Below are positions 61,487 to 64,000 of a stretch of 64,000 bases of DNA, one piece after another. This DNA is from Lachancea mirantina (lineage: Eukaryota > Ascomycota > Saccharomycetes > Saccharomycetales > Saccharomycetaceae), in the NCBI GenBank assembly GCA_900074745.1, contig LT598466.1:62001-126000 (forward strand), written 5' to 3'. The notes under the pieces are model-generated. The model was not told where the DNA came from, did no database searches, and saw only the letters and a list, made by a program, of their open reading frames with translations. Both the position numbers and the translations under genes were made by a program. Numbering within the stretch: the first letter of the stretch is position 1; every line of letters begins with the position of its first letter.

Positions 61487-64000
61487 TCACTTCCAGAAAA
61501 TGTTGTTGATCTGTTTTATCAGCCTCGCACTTGAGAATGCAATCGTGATGAATATTATGACGACGTGCGTTACAATCAGACATAAGCTGGCGAGTATAAA
61601 TCTGGGACAAAAAATCTTCCATACCATAAGATGGCGGCGGAAGTGTGTGACCCAAGCAAATGTGCTCAAGCATAAAACAGTGTTGTAGATGAGTAACATG
61701 CCGCAATTGGAGACAATTCTCGCCAAAATTGTCTGCGGCTTTAAAACCGAAGGCGCTTGCTTCCATAAAGTGAGTAATGCAACTGATAGCGCAACCAAAA
61801 TGTGAGGACCAAAAGTGTTCATGACTATGCTTAAATGTGTAAACGGGAAGGTAATGCGTTCCGTCAGAATGAACCCCATATCCCATTGAACCGAAGGAAT
61901 CGTTGCCTGGTGGCCAGTCGAGAAAAACTGCTGATGAGCCAAAAGTCCCATCGCGACGGGTCCAATGAGGTTTTCTTTCATTTTTAGTAAGTCAAATATT
62001 TCAAGAATGGATAACAATTGGTTGCACATTAAGAAGAGGGACACTTGAGCCAACGGTTTGTTGAAAAGAATGATGCACATGAGGAAATTGATGACAAGAA
62101 GGAAATACTGAGATCCGTAGGCGTTAGTGTAACCTAGTATGGTAGCCTGCTGAGACTTCAAGTCATTATTCCTCACATTGATCTTCACGCATAGTGGCCC
62201 CATCATCCACCCCACGTTGGCAGCTATCAAAGAAAAGCCAACAATCATGCGAGAAATAGTAAACTTTACAATTTTGAGATCCCAATCCCAATTTGGTATC
62301 CTGTTCTCACAAGCTGTCAAAGCCCAATATATGAAGTTCGTCAGTAAAACTGCTTTTAAAAATTGTCCAATCCAAATGGGTGCAGCAGCTTGGTAAGAGG
62401 AGCACACGTTGTAATATCCCTGTATGCACGATGGCAAGAATGGCACCAGTAGAAGACAGATGAGGAGACACCAAACTGAGTAATTATTAGTCAGAGTGAA
62501 GGTCGCCGTGCATTTATCACCCTGTTCCTCTCGGCATATTGTTATCATTGACGAAAGCCTTGTGCACACGATAAGAACTATCGAATGGTATGCTCCCACT
62601 AGTCTGGCAAACCTTCCAAGGGGTAAATTTTCAGTATGCGGCCGGTAAGCTTGCAGCCGTTCAGTTGAAGCAGGTATTTTATCACCATTAGCTGCGCTTA
62701 AAAGAGCCGTGGTAGACTGTCTTTTGGGCAGAAAGATAAATTCATTCAAAGTCAGCATACCCAAGGTCGTCAATAGAAAACAAACAATCCTGTCTTCCCA
62801 AATTGTGAAAGAATTGGATGTAAATGCAATCGCGTGCAACGTTAGAAGCAAAGCTGCTATACGGGACCAGTAGTCTGATAGCTCTTCCAAAAACTTAAGT
62901 AAAATCCATGTCAAATTATAACGATCAAAAATTGGGATACAGCAACCGATTATAATTCCAACTGCAGTAGCGAATAAACTGCACCAAATCCAGTTTTCTA
63001 AAAACGAAGGTTGATGCAAAACATGAAAAATCCCATTGAAGCAAACATTGGAAACCAAAGCCATCATGATGATTGAGGGAACAAACTCCGAAACCATCTG
63101 ACCGACAACAATAGAAGGTATTAATTTCGTGACAGACATCAACAAAAGTAGGGATATAGCCAGTAGGGTAATGCCACTCCCGATACTCCAATAGTCGAAC
63201 CTAGTCCACATGTCCTTGCAAGATTCCAAAAAAAATTTCTGGTAATCTGCGGATTTTGAATAATTATTGGACGCTAATACCCAAAGATCAGAAAGTCGTT
63301 GATTAATATGCTGATTCGAAATTACGCCGCTGGTATCTTTGTAAGATTTCAGCTGTTCCAAGGTCAGTCTTGAATACATTTGAGATTCTTCTTCTGAAGT
63401 TGCAATCTCATCAAAAGGCCATCCTAGATTATTGAAAGGAATTGGCAATCCCATTAATAGCGAGAACGTTGGCACTAGATCTATCTGATTTACTTCCCGA
63501 TAATTTAAGCCGAGATCATCCATAGAATACTGTTCTTCTGGAAGATGGTTCCATGCTTTTGTTTGCTTTGTATAGAGCCATAGTGCCGCCTCTAACTCAT
63601 CTTTAGAATCTCCCCCGTGATTACCCGTATGGTCCATGCCGTGATCTCCCATCACGATGAGCAAAGTGTTATCGTCAATTGTCTTCCTTATATCGTCAAT
63701 AAAGTCACTAACTTGCAGTTGCTTTTCTTTCATAGTGAAATGCTGTGGCCCGTATTTATGACCAACATGGTCCATACCAAGCATATGACCGATCAAAACG
63801 TCCCATTCTTGCTCCTGCTGCGGTACAGTAAGAAATTTTCTCTCAAAAAAATCAATAACGCCATTGTCAACGGTATCCAAGTCCCATACGTTCAGCGATT
63901 CGTGAAATTCGCTCTGGGATGAAAGGAAGGGCTCGAAGAGCGCTTGCCAGGTATCGTCACCTGCAAACAGAACCCTTTTGTCCCTCAGGTAAAGCTGTTT
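61487..64000 (-). CDS. GPI13: GPI13, GPI ethanolamine-phosphate transferase 3 (5' end outside window)
   Basis: About 837 codons are visible and the frame stays open to the end of the window, so the N-terminus is missing. Yeast Gpi13 (YLL031C) has 1,017 residues. The visible part begins inside the alkaline-phosphatase-like luminal domain: FAGDDTWQALF, VLIGHMLGMDHVGHKYGP and VMGDHGMDHTGNHGG supply metal-binding Asp and His residues. A long multi-spanning membrane region of about a dozen hydrophobic segments follows. Gpi13 adds ethanolamine phosphate to the third mannose of the GPI anchor precursor in the ER, the link to which proteins are joined. Confidence 0.95.
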   Translation of the reverse strand, partial: KQLYLRDKRVLFAGDDTWQALFEPFLSSQSEFHESLNVWDLDTVDNGVIDFFERKFLTVPQQEQEWDVLIGHMLGMDHVGHKYGPQHFTMKEKQLQVSDFIDDIRKTIDDNTLLIVMGDHGMDHTGNHGGDSKDELEAALWLYTKQTKAWNHLPEEQYSMDDLGLNYREVNQIDLVPTFSLLMGLPIPFNNLGWPFDEIATSEEESQMYSRLTLEQLKSYKDTSGVISNQHINQRLSDLWVLASNNYSKSADYQKFFLESCKDMWTRFDYWSIGSGITLLAISLLLLMSVTKLIPSIVVGQMVSEFVPSIIMMALVSNVCFNGIFHVLHQPSFLENWIWCSLFATAVGIIIGCCIPIFDRYNLTWILLKFLEELSDYWSRIAALLLTLHAIAFTSNSFTIWEDRIVCFLLTTLGMLTLNEFIFLPKRQSTTALLSAANGDKIPASTERLQAYRPHTENLPLGRFARLVGAYHSIVLIVCTRLSSMITICREEQGDKCTATFTLTNNYSVWCLLICLLLVPFLPSCIQGYYNVCSSYQAAAPIWIGQFLKAVLLTNFIYWALTACENRIPNWDWDLKIVKFTISRMIVGFSLIAANVGWMMGPLCVKINVRNNDLKSQQATILGYTNAYGSQYFLLVINFLMCIILFNKPLAQVSLFLMCNQLLSILEIFDLLKMKENLIGPVAMGLLAHQQFFSTGHQATIPSVQWDMGFILTERITFPFTHLSIVMNTFGPHILVALSVALLTLWKQAPSVLKPQTILARIVSNCGMLLIYNTVLCLSTFAWVTHFRRHLMVWKIFCPRFILASLCLIVTHVVIIFITIAFSSARLIKQINNIFWK

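Overview
The window is nuclear DNA of a budding yeast of the family Saccharomycetaceae. Genes are compact and almost all intronless, intergenic gaps are short, the tRNA genes are yeast-type (three of six carry introns), and nearly every protein can be matched from memory to a Saccharomyces cerevisiae protein of similar length. Neighbouring genes interleave orthologues that in S. cerevisiae lie on two different chromosomes, for example YDR337W-YDR346C genes with YHR090C, or YFR007W/YFR008W with YPR003C/YPR004C/YPR007C. Loci that are duplicate pairs in S. cerevisiae, such as cytosolic and mitochondrial arginyl-tRNA synthetase, are single here. This points to a species that did not undergo the whole-genome duplication. 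A Lachancea-like yeast is my best guess, helped by the hAT transposon, but the species is an inference.

Layout. 1-6.7 kb: the end of a ULS1-like SNF2/RING translocase, HRI1, tRNA-Glu, a cornichon cargo receptor (ERV14/ERV15) and the kinetochore gene AME1 with a small ORF directly before it. 7.7-13 kb: ATP18, a cystathionine gamma-synthase-like gene, an intron-containing tRNA-Ser and MNS1. 12.8-18 kb: the block CTF8, LNP1, EGD2, tRNA-Phe, MDM31, NVJ1, in the same order and strands as YHR191C-YHR195W. 18-32.5 kb: NMD5, MRPS28, MET2, a MATE transporter, YNG2, a DUF4112 gene, FCF1, a second identical tRNA-Ser and one arginyl-tRNA synthetase gene with two plausible starts. 33-39.4 kb: two tandem hexose transporters, each behind a long promoter rich in Rgt1-type sites. 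39.4-53 kb: SVF1, tRNA-Asp, a FAR7-like gene, a complete hAT DNA transposon, REC8, YFH7, AIM45 and a sulfate-permease-family gene. 53.6-64 kb: tRNA-Ser(AGA), RPT2 with an intron directly after its start codon, PTC1, MED2, a KH-domain gene (YLL032C-like), SNF6 and a partial GPI13.

The most notable find is the hAT element at 42639-45498. It has an open 825-codon transposase, 13-bp imperfect terminal inverted repeats and a perfect 8-bp target duplication, and it sits in the shared upstream region of the divergent FAR7-like and REC8 genes. Also worth attention are the RPT2 intron that separates the start codon from the myristoylation glycine, the dual-start arginyl-tRNA synthetase, the Rgt1-site arrays at the hexose transporters, and textbook regulatory motifs at RPT2 (PACE) and FCF1 (PAC and RRPE). 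No CRISPR array, rRNA, retrovirus-like element, centromere or telomere was seen.
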